From positions 2,006,001-2,070,000 of the forward strand of contig NZ_CP047026.1 in NCBI RefSeq assembly GCF_009796785.1: a DNA stretch of 64,000 nt, given 5' to 3'. Under the pieces are notes generated by a model. The model was given only the letters and a program-made list of their open reading frames with translations. It searched no databases and was not told where the DNA came from. Positions 27,989-37,319 of the stretch are shown piece by piece. The translations under genes were made by a program, and so were the position numbers. Within the stretch, counting starts at the first letter, position 1. The number at the start of each line of letters is the position of its first letter. This stretch comes from Polaribacter sp. L3A8 (GTDB lineage: Bacteria; Bacteroidota; Bacteroidia; Flavobacteriales; Flavobacteriaceae).

Positions 27989-29200
27989 TCATTTCATAAC
28001 ACCGCAAAAATCTAAAACAACCTTTTCTGAATCTACAGGTAATGTTTTAAATTCGTTATGAGCAACTAGGTACGCTACAATATCTGCCTTTTTATATGCT
28101 TCTTTATAATTTGTAATTTTAAATATATTATGTTCTGTAATATTCGGTTCAACAATAAAGTACTCTTCATTGTTAGTGTTTTGTAAAACTTTTTGGGCAA
28201 TATATTTTGCTGGAGACTCACGTAAATCATCAATATTTGGTTTAAAAGCCAATCCCATTAGGGCAATACTTGGTTTTCTACCGTGCTTTAATTCAAATTT
28301 TAATTTCTCATTCTGAATTTTTTCTGCACACCAAAAAGACTTGTAATTATTCACCTCACGAGCAGTACCTATAATCTTAGACTCCATTGGGTAATCGGAC
28401 ACAATAAAATAAGGATATACAGCAATACAATGTCCTCCAACGCCACAACCAGGTTGCAGTATATTAACTCTTGGATGCTTATTTGCTAAATTGATTAACT
28501 CCCAAACATTTATAGCTGCTTTATCGCAAATTAATGAAAGCTCATTTGCAAATGCAATCTGCACATCTCTAGACGAATTTTCTGTTAGCTTACACATTTC
28601 TGCCGTTCTTGCATTGGTAGCATGCAAGGCTCCTTTTACAAATTGCTTGTAAAAATCAATTGCTTTTTGGGTAGATTTTTCATCTACACCACCAATAACT
28701 CTATCATTATAAACTAACTCATGCATTACATTTCCTGGCAACACTCTTTCCGGACAATAGGCTATGTTTAGTTTATCTTTTAACTCTGGTCTTACATCGT
28801 AAATAAGTCTTCTCATTTTTTCTGTAGTACCAATAGGTGAAGTAGATTCTATAATATATAAATCGTCTTCTTTTAAAAACGGAATAATATTCTTTGTTGC
28901 CAATTCTACATAAGAAATATCTGGTTCATGGTTTCCCTTAAAAGGAGTAGGCACCACAATTAAATAAGTAGCAGCTTCCACTGGTTTTATATCTGCCCTT
29001 AAAAAACCTTTTTTTACAGCTTCTTCTACAGCAATATCTAAACTTGGCTCTATGATATGTATTTTACCTTGATTAATAGTATCTACCACATGCTGATTAA
29101 TATCTACACCATGAACTTGAATTCCGTTTTGTGCTATTAATGCTGATGTAGGCAAACCAATATACCCTAAACCTATCGTTACAACTTCTACTTGTTTCAT
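27989..29200 (-). CDS. wecC: UDP-N-acetyl-D-mannosamine dehydrogenase paralogue (copy 2, altered active site)
   Basis: 403 residues, clearly the same family as the copy at 12172-13371 ([33 protein letters not shown]). The nucleophilic Cys is kept in GGHCIAV, but the residue four places on, Asp in copy 1 and in most of the UDP-sugar dehydrogenase superfamily, is Tyr here (codon TAT at 28415-28417), followed by PYF instead of PWF. The start overlaps the wecB stop by one base. It may be impaired, altered in specificity, or tolerated because copy 1 is intact. Confidence 0.88.
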   Translation of the reverse strand: MKQVEVVTIGLGYIGLPTSALIAQNGIQVHGVDINQHVVDTINQGKIHIIEPSLDIAVEEAVKKGFLRADIKPVEAATYLIVVPTPFKGNHEPDISYVELATKNIIPFLKEDDLYIIESTSPIGTTEKMRRLIYDVRPELKDKLNIAYCPERVLPGNVMHELVYNDRVIGGVDEKSTQKAIDFYKQFVKGALHATNARTAEMCKLTENSSRDVQIAFANELSLICDKAAINVWELINLANKHPRVNILQPGCGVGGHCIAVYPYFIVSDYPMESKIIGTAREVNNYKSFWCAEKIQNEKLKFELKHGRKPSIALMGLAFKPNIDDLRESPAKYIAQKVLQNTNNEEYFIVEPNITEHNIFKITNYKEAYKKADIVAYLVAHNEFKTLPVDSEKVVLDFCGVMK

Positions 29201-30321
29201 TATTCTAAATTTGAAATAAATTCAATAATCCTTTTACATGCTTTTCCATCTCCGTACGGATTGTGTAAAGAACTCATTGATTGATATTTTTTTGCATCAT
29301 CTAGCAACGCTTGTGTCTCCTTTACAATCTTATTGCAATCTGTCCCCACTAAAATAACAGTTCCTGCTTCTACAGCTTCTGGTCTTTCTGTGGTGTCTCG
29401 CATCACTAAAACAGGTTTTCCTAAACTAGGTGCTTCTTCTTGCACTCCTCCACTATCTGTGATTATTAAATACGAATGATTCATCAACCAAACAAAGGAT
29501 GGATACGATAATGGTTTTACCAAATGAATATTACTTACATCACCCAACAACTCATTTACAGGTTTTAACACATTCGGGTTTAAATGAACTGGATACACAA
29601 CCTCTACATTTGGATTATTAAGTGCGATTTCTTTAAGTGCAGCACAAATATTTATAAATCCTTGTCCGTGATTTTCTCTTCTATGCCCTGTTACTAAAAT
29701 GATTTTCTTATCAAAATTAACTTTGCTTTTAATTTCTTTAACATCCTCATTATCTAAGTTACCTACTCTACTAGAACTTTCTAACAAAGCATCAATCACC
29801 GTGTTTCCAGTAATTAAAATATTTTCTTCGGATATATTTTCTCCTAAAAGATTCTCTTTGGATTTTATGGTAGGTGCAAAATGATACGTTGCAACTCTAC
29901 TTGCCACTTGACGATTCATTTCTTCTGGAAAAGGAGACAACATATTATGGGTTCTTAAACCAGCTTCTACATGACAAACCTTTGCTCCGGAATAAAAACC
30001 AGCAATACTTGCTGCCATGGTAGTGGTAGTATCTCCATGCACAAAAACATAATCGGGATTAAATGATTCTAAAATAGGTTTTAACCCAGAAATTACTTCT
30101 CCCGTTAAGTTGTATAAATTCTGATTGGGTTTCATTAAACACAAATCGAAATCTGGAGTAATATCAAAAAAATTTAAAACCTGGTCTAACATTTCTCTAT
30201 GCTGACCTGTAACACAAACCTTTGTTTCAAACCTCTTATCGGCTAAAAATTGATTAACTAAAGGGGCCATTTTAATAGCTTCTGGCCTTGTGCCGAAAAT
30301 TAATAGATTCTTTTTTTTCAT
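29200..30321 (-). CDS. wecB: UDP-N-acetylglucosamine 2-epimerase, non-hydrolysing (copy 2)
   Basis: 373 residues with the same signatures as copy 1 ([48 protein letters not shown]). Catalytic Asp/Glu/His positions are present. Here wecB precedes wecC in the direction of transcription, the reverse of the order in copy 1, so the two pairs are not a simple recent duplication. Confidence 0.93.
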   Translation of the reverse strand: MKKKNLLIFGTRPEAIKMAPLVNQFLADKRFETKVCVTGQHREMLDQVLNFFDITPDFDLCLMKPNQNLYNLTGEVISGLKPILESFNPDYVFVHGDTTTTMAASIAGFYSGAKVCHVEAGLRTHNMLSPFPEEMNRQVASRVATYHFAPTIKSKENLLGENISEENILITGNTVIDALLESSSRVGNLDNEDVKEIKSKVNFDKKIILVTGHRRENHGQGFINICAALKEIALNNPNVEVVYPVHLNPNVLKPVNELLGDVSNIHLVKPLSYPSFVWLMNHSYLIITDSGGVQEEAPSLGKPVLVMRDTTERPEAVEAGTVILVGTDCNKIVKETQALLDDAKKYQSMSSLHNPYGDGKACKRIIEFISNLE

Positions 30322-30438
30322 TATTTTTATTCAAAATAATACAATCTTATGACGCTCCCTTTTTAAGGCAACATCCTTACCTTAAGTAAAAACTACATGT
30401 TTTTATAAATAAGTTGATTTTAACTTAGAAAATCTTTT

Positions 30439-31371
30439 TTACTTAATAAACGGGTGTTTTTCTCCAATTGTACTGATGGATGTGTTTCGTATATTATGAA
30501 CAATTTTTATGGATGCTTCCGACTCTTTTAACCCAAAACCGTTTCCTTTTAATATTTGTTCGTAACTTTTAGTATGTAAATCTGTAAAACCAGCACTAAA
30601 CTCTAATTCTTGATCATCAATAGTGATGGACCTATAAGTTCTTTGTCCTTTTTCTTTTATGTCTTGTGGTAAATCATCCTCATTAATTGATAAAAACCAG
30701 CGTACTCTAGCATTTTTAAATTCTAAATACCCTGCCGACTTATCTTTCTCTCTAACATGTACTATATTTTCTTGAACTTCCCCAAAAATCCATGAAAGCA
30801 TGTCATAAAAATGAACCCCAATATTTGTTGCAATTCCACCAGATTTACTCTCGTCTCCTTTCCAAGAAATATCATACCATCTACCTCTAGAGGTAATATA
30901 TGTTAAATCTACATCGTATTTACCCGCTTTATTTTCTACTGCTACTTTGTTTTTTAACGCAATAATACTTGGGTGTAATCTTAATTGTAAAATTGTATTT
31001 ATTTTTTGACCAGACTCTTTTTCGATATCTTTTAAAGCATCAACATTCCAAGGATTTAAAACTAATGGTTTTTCACAAATAGCATCGGCACCTCTTCTTA
31101 AAGCCATTCTAATATGAGAATCGTGCAAATAATTTGGTGTACAAATACTTACATAATCTAAATGCGTTCCTCCTCTTTTTAACTTTTCTATATGACGATC
31201 AAACCTTTCAAATTCTACAAAAAAATCTGCTTTCGGAAAAAAACTATCCATTACACCAACACTATCAAACTTATCTAAAGCTGCTATTAGCTGATTATTG
31301 GTTTCCTTAATCGCTTTTAAATGTCTTGGCGCAATATATCCTGCAGCACCTATTAATGCAAAATTTTTCAT
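30439..31371 (-). CDS. wbpB: Gfo/Idh/MocA-family oxidoreductase (WbpB/WlbA-like)
   Basis: 310 residues. An N-terminal Rossmann fold (FALIGAAGYIAPRHLKAI), SICTPNYLHDSHIRMAL and CEKPLVLNPWNVD with the catalytic Lys101. The sequence resembles WbpB/WlbA, which oxidises the 3-hydroxyl of UDP-GlcNAcA, and the next gene upstream is a WbpA-like dehydrogenase that would make that substrate. The aminotransferase (WbpE) and acetyltransferase (WbpD) that complete UDP-diNAc-uronate are not adjacent; the DegT enzyme at 6166 is the only aminotransferase here. Confidence 0.85.
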   Translation of the reverse strand: MKNFALIGAAGYIAPRHLKAIKETNNQLIAALDKFDSVGVMDSFFPKADFFVEFERFDRHIEKLKRGGTHLDYVSICTPNYLHDSHIRMALRRGADAICEKPLVLNPWNVDALKDIEKESGQKINTILQLRLHPSIIALKNKVAVENKAGKYDVDLTYITSRGRWYDISWKGDESKSGGIATNIGVHFYDMLSWIFGEVQENIVHVREKDKSAGYLEFKNARVRWFLSINEDDLPQDIKEKGQRTYRSITIDDQELEFSAGFTDLHTKSYEQILKGNGFGLKESEASIKIVHNIRNTSISTIGEKHPFIK

Positions 31372-31375
31372 TTCT

Positions 31376-32659
31376 TTATAGTGACTTATCTACGTATTTA
31401 GAATCTAAAAAATTCTTTACATCGTATACAATTGATTTTTCTTTTTTAAGGTCAGCAAAATCCAAACTAAGAAATTCTTTGTGTGCCACCACTAAAATAA
31501 CGGCATCAAATTTCTTTTTTGGTAAAACAATGCTAGATTCTAACTGATATTCTTTTTGAACTTCGGTTGAATTTGCATGAGGGTCAAAAATAGTTACGTT
31601 TGCTCCATACTCTTTTAATTCATAAATAAGATCGACAGCTTTTGTGTTTCTAACATCCGGACAATTCTCTTTAAAAGTGATTCCCAAAACTAAAACCTCA
31701 GCTCCTTTTACCTCAATATCTCTCTGAATCATCAACTTAGCAACTTCCGACGCTACATATTTTCCCATACCATCATTGACCCTTCTACCTGCTAAAATAA
31801 TTTCTGGATGATAGCCATATTCTTGTGCTTTTTGAGCTAAATAATAAGGATCTACACCAATACAATGCCCACCAACTAAACCTGGTTTAAAGGGTAAAAA
31901 GTTCCATTTTGTGCCTGCAGCTTCTAAAACATCTTGTGTATTGATATCCATCAACCCAAAAATCTTAGCCAACTCATTTACAAATGCAATATTAATATCT
32001 CTCTGAGAATTTTCAATCACTTTTGCTGCTTCTGCAACTTTTATTGAAGGTGCTAAATGTGTACCTGCTGTAATTACAGACGCATATAAATCATTCACTT
32101 TCTCACCAACTTCTTTCGTAGAGCCAGAAGTAACTTTTAATATTTTTTCTACTGTGTGTTTTTTATCACCCGGATTTATTCTTTCTGGAGAATATCCTAC
32201 AAAAAAGTCTTTATTAAATACTAAACCAGAAACTCTTTCTAAAATAGGCACACAATCTTCTTCTGTTGCACCAGGATACACCGTAGATTCATAAATTACG
32301 ATATCTCCTTTTTTAATAACACTACCAACGGTTTCACTTGCTTTTATTAAAGGCGTTAAAACAGGTCTGTTATTTTTATCTACTGGCGTAGGAACCGTAA
32401 CTACAAAATAATTACAATCCTTTAAATCTTCTAATTTTGATGTAAAAAATAATCCTTCATCATTGTTATTTTCGGTAAGAACTACTTTATCTAAAAGTTC
32501 TTTAGAAATCTCTCTAGTAACATCTTTTCCTTGCCCAAGTTCTTCTATTCTAGTTTGATTGATATCAAAACCAACAACAGAAAATTTTGTTGCAAAAAGT
32601 CTCGCTAATGGTAAGCCAACATAGCCTAAACCAATAATACCTATTTTAATTTTACTCAT
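31376..32659 (-). CDS. Nucleotide-sugar 6-dehydrogenase (WbpA/TviB/WbpO type)
   Basis: 427 residues. NAD loop GIIGLGYVGLPLA (7-19), ESTVYPGATEEDCVP, SPERINPGDK, and GLVGGHCIGVDPYYLAQKA with Cys266 and Asp270. This is the UDP-GlcNAc/UDP-GalNAc 6-dehydrogenase group. With a TviC/WbpP-like epimerase upstream it resembles the Vi-antigen pair; with WbpB downstream it resembles the Wbp route. Product is UDP-GlcNAcA or UDP-GalNAcA. Confidence 0.9.
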   Translation of the reverse strand: MSKIKIGIIGLGYVGLPLARLFATKFSVVGFDINQTRIEELGQGKDVTREISKELLDKVVLTENNNDEGLFFTSKLEDLKDCNYFVVTVPTPVDKNNRPVLTPLIKASETVGSVIKKGDIVIYESTVYPGATEEDCVPILERVSGLVFNKDFFVGYSPERINPGDKKHTVEKILKVTSGSTKEVGEKVNDLYASVITAGTHLAPSIKVAEAAKVIENSQRDINIAFVNELAKIFGLMDINTQDVLEAAGTKWNFLPFKPGLVGGHCIGVDPYYLAQKAQEYGYHPEIILAGRRVNDGMGKYVASEVAKLMIQRDIEVKGAEVLVLGITFKENCPDVRNTKAVDLIYELKEYGANVTIFDPHANSTEVQKEYQLESSIVLPKKKFDAVILVVAHKEFLSLDFADLKKEKSIVYDVKNFLDSKYVDKSL

Positions 32660-33642
32660 TTATTTAAGTTTTCCCAATACCAATCTATAGATTCTTTTAA
32701 TCCTTCTTTTAAAGAGAACTCTGGGTTGTAATTTAATAATTTATTAGCTTTTGATATATCTGCATGAGAATGTGGAATATCTCCAATTCTATTAGGTCCA
32801 AAAACCACTTCTACATCTTTAATTTTTGGATTATACTTTGATAAAAACTCTTTTAAAGAATCACATAAATCAATTAAAGTGTTTCTATCTCCAAAGGCAA
32901 CGTTATAAATTTCATTAGCAGCCTCTTTGTCCGCTATTAAACTTAATAAGTTTGCCTGAATAACGTTGTCTATATATGTAAAATCTCTAGAAAAAGAACC
33001 ATCTCCATTGATAACCGGAGATTCTAAACTCATAAACTGATTTACAAACTTAGGTATTACCGCCGCATACGCTCCGTTAGCATCTTGCTTTCTTCCAAAA
33101 ACATTAAAATACCTTAACCCAATTGTTTCTAAACCATACGTTTTACCAAAAACATCTGCATACAATTCATTTACATATTTGGTAACTGCATAAGGAGATA
33201 ATGGTTTCCCTATTACATCTTCTACTTTTGGTAACGATTCTGAATCTCCATACGTAGAAGAACTTGCAGCAAACACAAATCTTTTTACATTATTATCTCT
33301 TGCCGCGACTAACATATTTAGAAAACCAGAAACATTTACGTCATTTGTTGTAATAGGATCTTTTATAGATCTAGGAACTGAACCTAATGCTGCTTGATGC
33401 AAAACATAATCTACACCAGAAGCTGCCAACATACAATCTTCTAAATTTCTAATATCTCCTTCTATTAACTTAAAATTTGAATTTTCTTTAATAGAAGCGA
33501 TGTTTTCTCTTTTTCCTGTAGAAAAATTATCTAAACAGATTACTGTATTCTTTTTTTCAAGTAAAGCCTCGCACAGATTAGAACCAATAAAACCAGCACC
33601 TCCTGTAACAAGTATCTTTTTTCCTGACAATTTTATATCCAT
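32656..33642 (-). CDS. UDP-N-acetylglucosamine 4-epimerase (WbpP/TviC type)
   Basis: 328-residue SDR. TGGAGFIGSNL binds NAD, HQAALGSVPRSIKDP and SSSTYGD are WbpP/TviC signatures and YAVTKYVNELYA has the catalytic Tyr/Lys. Interconverts UDP-GlcNAc and UDP-GalNAc (or the acids). First gene of the second operon; it overlaps the dehydrogenase by four bases. Confidence 0.88.
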   Translation of the reverse strand: MDIKLSGKKILVTGGAGFIGSNLCEALLEKKNTVICLDNFSTGKRENIASIKENSNFKLIEGDIRNLEDCMLAASGVDYVLHQAALGSVPRSIKDPITTNDVNVSGFLNMLVAARDNNVKRFVFAASSSTYGDSESLPKVEDVIGKPLSPYAVTKYVNELYADVFGKTYGLETIGLRYFNVFGRKQDANGAYAAVIPKFVNQFMSLESPVINGDGSFSRDFTYIDNVIQANLLSLIADKEAANEIYNVAFGDRNTLIDLCDSLKEFLSKYNPKIKDVEVVFGPNRIGDIPHSHADISKANKLLNYNPEFSLKEGLKESIDWYWENLNK

Positions 33643-33675
33643 TAAGAAATCTTTTAGCTATTTTTTTTAAAGAAA

Positions 33676-33683
33676 CAAATATA
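33676..33683 (-). promoter_or_regulatory. Candidate -7 box for the wbpP-to-wecC operon
   Basis: TATATTTG on the minus strand, 33 bases before the ATG at 33640-33642. No good -33 box at the usual distance. Confidence 0.4.
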
Positions 33684-33725
33684 ATAAAAGAATCATTGGA
33701 CTCTTTACCAAATACCATTAAAAAC

Positions 33726-33757
33726 AAAAAATCCTTCACATAAATGTGAAGGATTTT
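33726..33757 (-). terminator. Terminator of tRNA-Val copy 1
   Basis: ATCCTTCACAT and ATGTGAAGGAT form a perfect 11-bp stem with a 2-base loop, followed on the minus strand by a T-run. Lies just past the CCA end of the tRNA. Confidence 0.75.
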
Positions 33758-33761
33758 ATTT

Positions 33762-33839
33762 TGGTGGGCAATGAGGGATTCGAACCCCCGACCCTCTCGG
33801 TGTAAACGAGATGCTCTGAACCAACTGAGCTAATTGCCC
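33762..33839 (-). tRNA. tRNA-Val (anticodon UAC), copy 1
   Basis: Full cloverleaf on the minus strand: acceptor GGGCAAT/ATTGCCC, D stem GCTC/GAGC, anticodon stem TCTCG/CGAGA with loop TTTACAC (anticodon TAC), T-arm with TTCGAAT, discriminator A and an encoded CCA. It has its own promoter and terminator. An identical copy is at 37997-38074. Confidence 0.95.
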
Positions 33840-33849
33840 TAAGCGGCTG

Positions 33850-33880
33850 CAAATATAACATAGATTTTGGATATACCAAA
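33850..33880 (-). promoter_or_regulatory. tRNA-Val copy 1 promoter
   Basis: TTTG (33877-33880), a 19-base spacer and TATATTTG (33850-33857), 10 bases before the mature 5' end. The same boxes and spacing recur at copy 2 although the spacer bases differ. Confidence 0.75.
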
Positions 33881-34348
33881 CAAAAAGTGAAATAATTTTA
33901 TACTACTATTAATTAAAACCTACAAACTACCTACATACCTAATGTTTTTTTGCAACCCACTCTATTCTTTATCACCAATAAAACAGACAAAAAATTACTT
34001 TACTCTAACGATACCCATTATTTGAAGGATCTGCTATTAATAAATTTAGATTCAACAATAATTGCGCTTGCGGTAAAGAAGGTAATACATGATAAGGCTG
34101 AATATTTGCTGCAGCATTGTTTTATTTGGCTTCTTATTTTCATTTGAATACTATACGTAAAGTTCTATTATTTAATAGAACGAATTTACTATAGCTTTTC
34201 AGAAATATATTACCAAATGCATCCTCTAAATATTGCAAAACAACTAAGCAACAACAAAATAAGAAAACGCAACATTATTAGCCATTATTGTAGATTTTAA
34301 GAAACTCTAACAACTTTAAAAACAGTTAATAATGTATGCGTTTTATTT
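33881..34348. other. 468-base gene-poor stretch with a hairpin
   Basis: No convincing gene. A 65-codon open frame at 33950-34147 (+) has no recognisable domain. A perfect 8-bp stem-loop (GTTCTATT / AATAGAAC, 4-base loop) is at 34162-34181, extended by GTAAA/TTTAC outside. Confidence 0.5.
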
Positions 34349-35017
34349 TTAATTCACCATTTCAAGCTCTTCTTGTTTTTTTTCAGTCATCAATCTATAT
34401 TGATAAATATCTTCAATAGTAACAACCGTCATATCATGCTTGCTTGCAAAAGCACAAATTTCAGGAAGTCGAGACATTGTACCATCTACATTTGTTAATT
34501 CACACAAAACAGCAGCATCTCTTAAACCAGATAACCTCATTAAATCGATACTTCCTTCTGTATGACCTCGTCTTGCAAAAACACCTTCTTTTTGTGCCAA
34601 TAAAGGAAATACGTGTCCTGGATGTGATAAATCTTCTGGTTTGGCATTTGCCGCAATAGCTGTTTTTATTGTTTGCAATCTATCTTTTGCAGACACACCT
34701 GTAGTAACTCCTTCTTTTGCCTCTATTGATACCGTAAACGCTGTTTGATTTTTACTTGTATTATCAACAACCATTGGTCTTAACTTAAGACTTGCACACC
34801 TTTCTTCGGTTAAACAGAGACATACAATACCACTACATTCACGGATCATTAAAGCCATATCTTTTTCCGTCATTTTCTCTGCAGAAAAAATGATATCACC
34901 TTCATTTTCTCTGTTCTCATCATCAACCAATAAAATTCCGAAACCTTTTTGTAATTTTTCAACAGCATAATTAACTCTTTCTACGCTGTCTTTTCCAAAT
35001 ACATTTAAACTATTCAT
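34349..35017 (-). CDS. ribB: 3,4-dihydroxy-2-butanone-4-phosphate synthase
   Basis: 222-residue single-domain RibB of the riboflavin pathway, forming DHBP from ribulose 5-phosphate. [15 protein letters not shown] (about 28-42) holds the acidic metal-binding residues, [20 protein letters not shown] and [25 protein letters not shown] are family signatures. Length matches a stand-alone RibB (E. coli 217) rather than a RibBA fusion. An FMN riboswitch precedes it. Confidence 0.95.
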   Translation of the reverse strand: MNSLNVFGKDSVERVNYAVEKLQKGFGILLVDDENRENEGDIIFSAEKMTEKDMALMIRECSGIVCLCLTEERCASLKLRPMVVDNTSKNQTAFTVSIEAKEGVTTGVSAKDRLQTIKTAIAANAKPEDLSHPGHVFPLLAQKEGVFARRGHTEGSIDLMRLSGLRDAAVLCELTNVDGTMSRLPEICAFASKHDMTVVTIEDIYQYRLMTEKKQEELEMVN

Positions 35018-35121
35018 CTTTGCTACTTTTAAGTATTTATATTAATTCTTCTGAGCAAAGTGTACAACAATACAATACACAACTGATATAAACCAGCTGT
35101 ATAGTTAAGTAATAAACCTTT

Positions 35122-35231
35122 CTTCTCTCATCCAGACTTTAACTGTCGGTTTTGGAGTTCCACCAAATCAGTCCTTTTGCAAGGAGTCGCGGACTATCAC
35201 CGCCGGTAGAGAATTACACTCTGCCCTGAAG
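35122..35231 (-). promoter_or_regulatory. FMN riboswitch (RFN element) upstream of ribB
   Basis: On the minus strand the conserved RFN blocks are all present in order: GGGCAG..., TTCTCTACCGGCGGTGATAG, CCGCGA, then GATTTGGTGGAACTCCAAA, ACCGACAGTTAAAGTCTGGA and GAGAGAAG. It ends about 105 bases before the ribB ATG, leaving room for an expression platform that represses ribB when FMN is plentiful. Confidence 0.95.
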
Positions 35232-35241
35232 AAATTGTCTA

Positions 35242-35249
35242 CAAATTTA
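35242..35249 (-). promoter_or_regulatory. -7 box of the riboswitch-ribB transcript
   Basis: TAAATTTG on the minus strand, about 10 bases upstream of the first riboswitch stem, so the aptamer would begin at the transcript 5' end. Confidence 0.5.
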
Positions 35250-35365
35250 ACCAATAATTTTTTCTTTTGATGAACTTCTTAAATCTTTAAGAATAATTTC
35301 ACTTAGTATGCAAAACTAGAAGGCAGTAATTAAGGATCAACACAAAGAATTGTGGCGTAGAATAA

Positions 35366-35937
35366 AAAATAAGAACTTTATTCTTTAAAATTCTTACTAT
35401 TTTAGATACCTCAATTGCTATTTCTAAATTATTATTACCTGAAGTCTTTGTTGATTATTTTAAACTAACCAAACATAAGATTACGCACGGAACACTTCAT
35501 TTCTACTTCACAGAATTAAATGATGCTCTAGAAGAATTTAAAGCACCTAAATGAAGTTCTAAGTTTTTTTTCCTGAAGCTACTATTCAAGATTTTCTAAT
35601 TCGAGGTAAAAACGTTTTTCTACATGTTATTAGACGACGTTGGATTGAGGAAAATTCTAAAAAAGTAGTTACAAGAGATTGGCAATTAGTAGCAAAAGGC
35701 ACTAGAATAACTAGTGAATTTGCTGCTTTTTTTTTAAGAAAGGATTATTTAAATATATTCCATTTGCTTTCAAGTTCATTTTGTGATTTTGGTATCGCAA
35801 TAGCCAACCACAATACTTATCAAAAATTGAAAGAAAATGGCTGTATAGAATTTCACATAAAAGGCAATCAATATCATTTTACTTATAAAACAAAGTACTC
35901 TTTTGATGATGAGGGAGTAATTGAATTAAAAAAATAG
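35366..35937 (+). pseudogene. ISAon1-family transposase N-region remnant, frameshifted
   Basis: The first frame gives LLLPEVFVDYFKLTKHKI... and stops at 35552-35554; after a shift at the T-run near 35563-35572 the reading continues PEATIQDFLIRGKNVFLHVIRRRW and RDWQLVAKGTRITSEFAAFF, which is the ISAon1 N-region pattern. Beyond about 35740 the same frame runs to a stop at 35935-35937 through residues I do not recognise (ending GVIELKK), perhaps the join to inserted DNA. No start codon; non-functional. Confidence 0.75.
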
Positions 35938-36147
35938 CATTAAAGTTATAATTGTAACAATAGAATTAGGTTGTAAAATATTCTTTAGTAAATAAAAAAA
36001 CTGATGCCAACACATGTTTGTGACTATTGTGGAATTTAGTAAAATTCTCGTTTTTAAATCGTATTTTCGTTTAGCCGAAAATACTCGTCTTATAAGTCCA
36101 CAAAATCTTTGAGGTTTCGCTTTCGAACTTAAAAAAAACAAAAAAAA

Positions 36148-36912
36148 ATGGAATTATCAAAAAAGGATAAAGTTGTAGCCTTATTAAACAGTTTTAACAC
36201 AGGCGACCAAACACCAAACTCTTACATCAATCCAAAAAAATATATTGAACACAACTTGGATGCTGCAGATGGTTTAGCTGGTTTTGAAGATCTAATGAAC
36301 AACGCACCAGAAGGTGGTTATAAAGCAAATGTAATTAGAGCATTTGAAGATGGTGATTATGTGTTTACACATACTGAATATGATTTCTTTGGACCAAAAG
36401 CAGCAATTGACGTTTATAAATTTGAACATGGATTTATTGTTGAACATTGGGACAACTTATTGGAAGTTCAAAAGCCAAACCTTAGTGGTAGAACACAATT
36501 TGATGGCACTACAAAAATAAAAGACCTTCACAGAACAGAGGCTAATAAAAAAATAGTCGAAGGTTTTATTACTAATGTCCTTTTAAATCATAAAATAAAT
36601 GAGGTCACTAACTATATTAATCCTACAAAATATATAGAACACAGGCCCGCAGTTGCAGATGGATTTGATGGCTTTGCTGTAATGAAATGTTTTTCAGAAA
36701 ACGGGCTAGTAATAGACTATACTAAGCTACACAAAGTTTTAGGTGAAGGAAATTTTGTTTTAGCAATGAGCGAAGGAAAGTTTGGTAAAGGTAACCATAC
36801 TGCTTTTTTTGATTTATTTAGATTAGATGATGGACTTATTGTAGAACATTGGGATGTGATTACAACAATTCCTGCAAAAGTGAACTGGAAGAATGATAAC
36901 GGAAAATTTTAA
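36148..36912 (+). CDS. Tandem SnoaL-like (NTF2-fold) protein
   Basis: 254 residues made of two homologous halves. INPKKYIEHNLDAADGLAGF at about 27-46 repeats as INPTKYIEHRPAVADGFDGF at about 156-175, and GFIVEHWD at about 94-101 repeats as GLIVEHWD near 230. This is the polyketide-cyclase/SnoaL pattern; no signal peptide. The family covers isomerases, hydrolases and many unknown functions, so no reaction is assigned. It sits alone inside a broken IS, between inverted ATGCCAACA/TGTTGGCAT repeats, and is likely horizontally acquired. Confidence 0.85.
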   Translation: MELSKKDKVVALLNSFNTGDQTPNSYINPKKYIEHNLDAADGLAGFEDLMNNAPEGGYKANVIRAFEDGDYVFTHTEYDFFGPKAAIDVYKFEHGFIVEHWDNLLEVQKPNLSGRTQFDGTTKIKDLHRTEANKKIVEGFITNVLLNHKINEVTNYINPTKYIEHRPAVADGFDGFAVMKCFSENGLVIDYTKLHKVLGEGNFVLAMSEGKFGKGNHTAFFDLFRLDDGLIVEHWDVITTIPAKVNWKNDNGKF

Positions 36913-37319
36913 CAAAAAAAACAAGCGTGAATTAGTTTTAAGAAAATTCCTTTTATTAATTACTACAATACAGGAATTCCAAAACTTATTAGACCGTTAG
37001 CTGTTGGCATATACAACAAACAGTTTCAATGCGAATTTCCATTAGAAAAAATAGAAAATTTCATCAAGATGAAAAACCAAACGACCATAAAATTTAGCAA
37101 CTTAATCATAACGCCTTTTTAGACAACATTTATTTGTTTAAAAGGCCAGCAATCGCATCAGCAGCAAGTCTATTTGCCCCATTGTTACCTGCTAATGAAA
37201 ATACAATGACTATCGAGAAGAAACAATGGGAGGTTATTATAAAAAACACAGAAACAAACCTTTAGATTATAAATTACCAAAATAAAAAGTCATTATACCT
37301 TTTTTAATGATAAATATAG
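36913..37319. other. 407-base stretch downstream of the SnoaL-like gene
   Basis: No intact gene. Contains TGTTGGCAT (37002-37010), the inverted partner of ATGCCAACA at 36004-36012, and an open stretch near 37140-37265 (+) reading SAASLFAPLLPANENTMTI, which I do not recognise. It leads into the transposase remnant. Confidence 0.5.

Noticed and set aside
33950..34147. 65-codon open frame on the plus strand
   Set aside because: No recognisable domain, ribosome site or promoter; composition is like the surrounding non-coding DNA.
35926..36141. 71-codon open frame on the minus strand
   Set aside because: Overlaps the repeat-like flank of the SnoaL gene and the end of an IS remnant; the peptide looks like translated intergenic sequence.
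36004..37010. Integron attC sites around the SnoaL gene
   Set aside because: The GTTAGCT and GTTGGCA words do not match the GTTRRRY core and no integrase is present; only the inverted repeat itself is reported.
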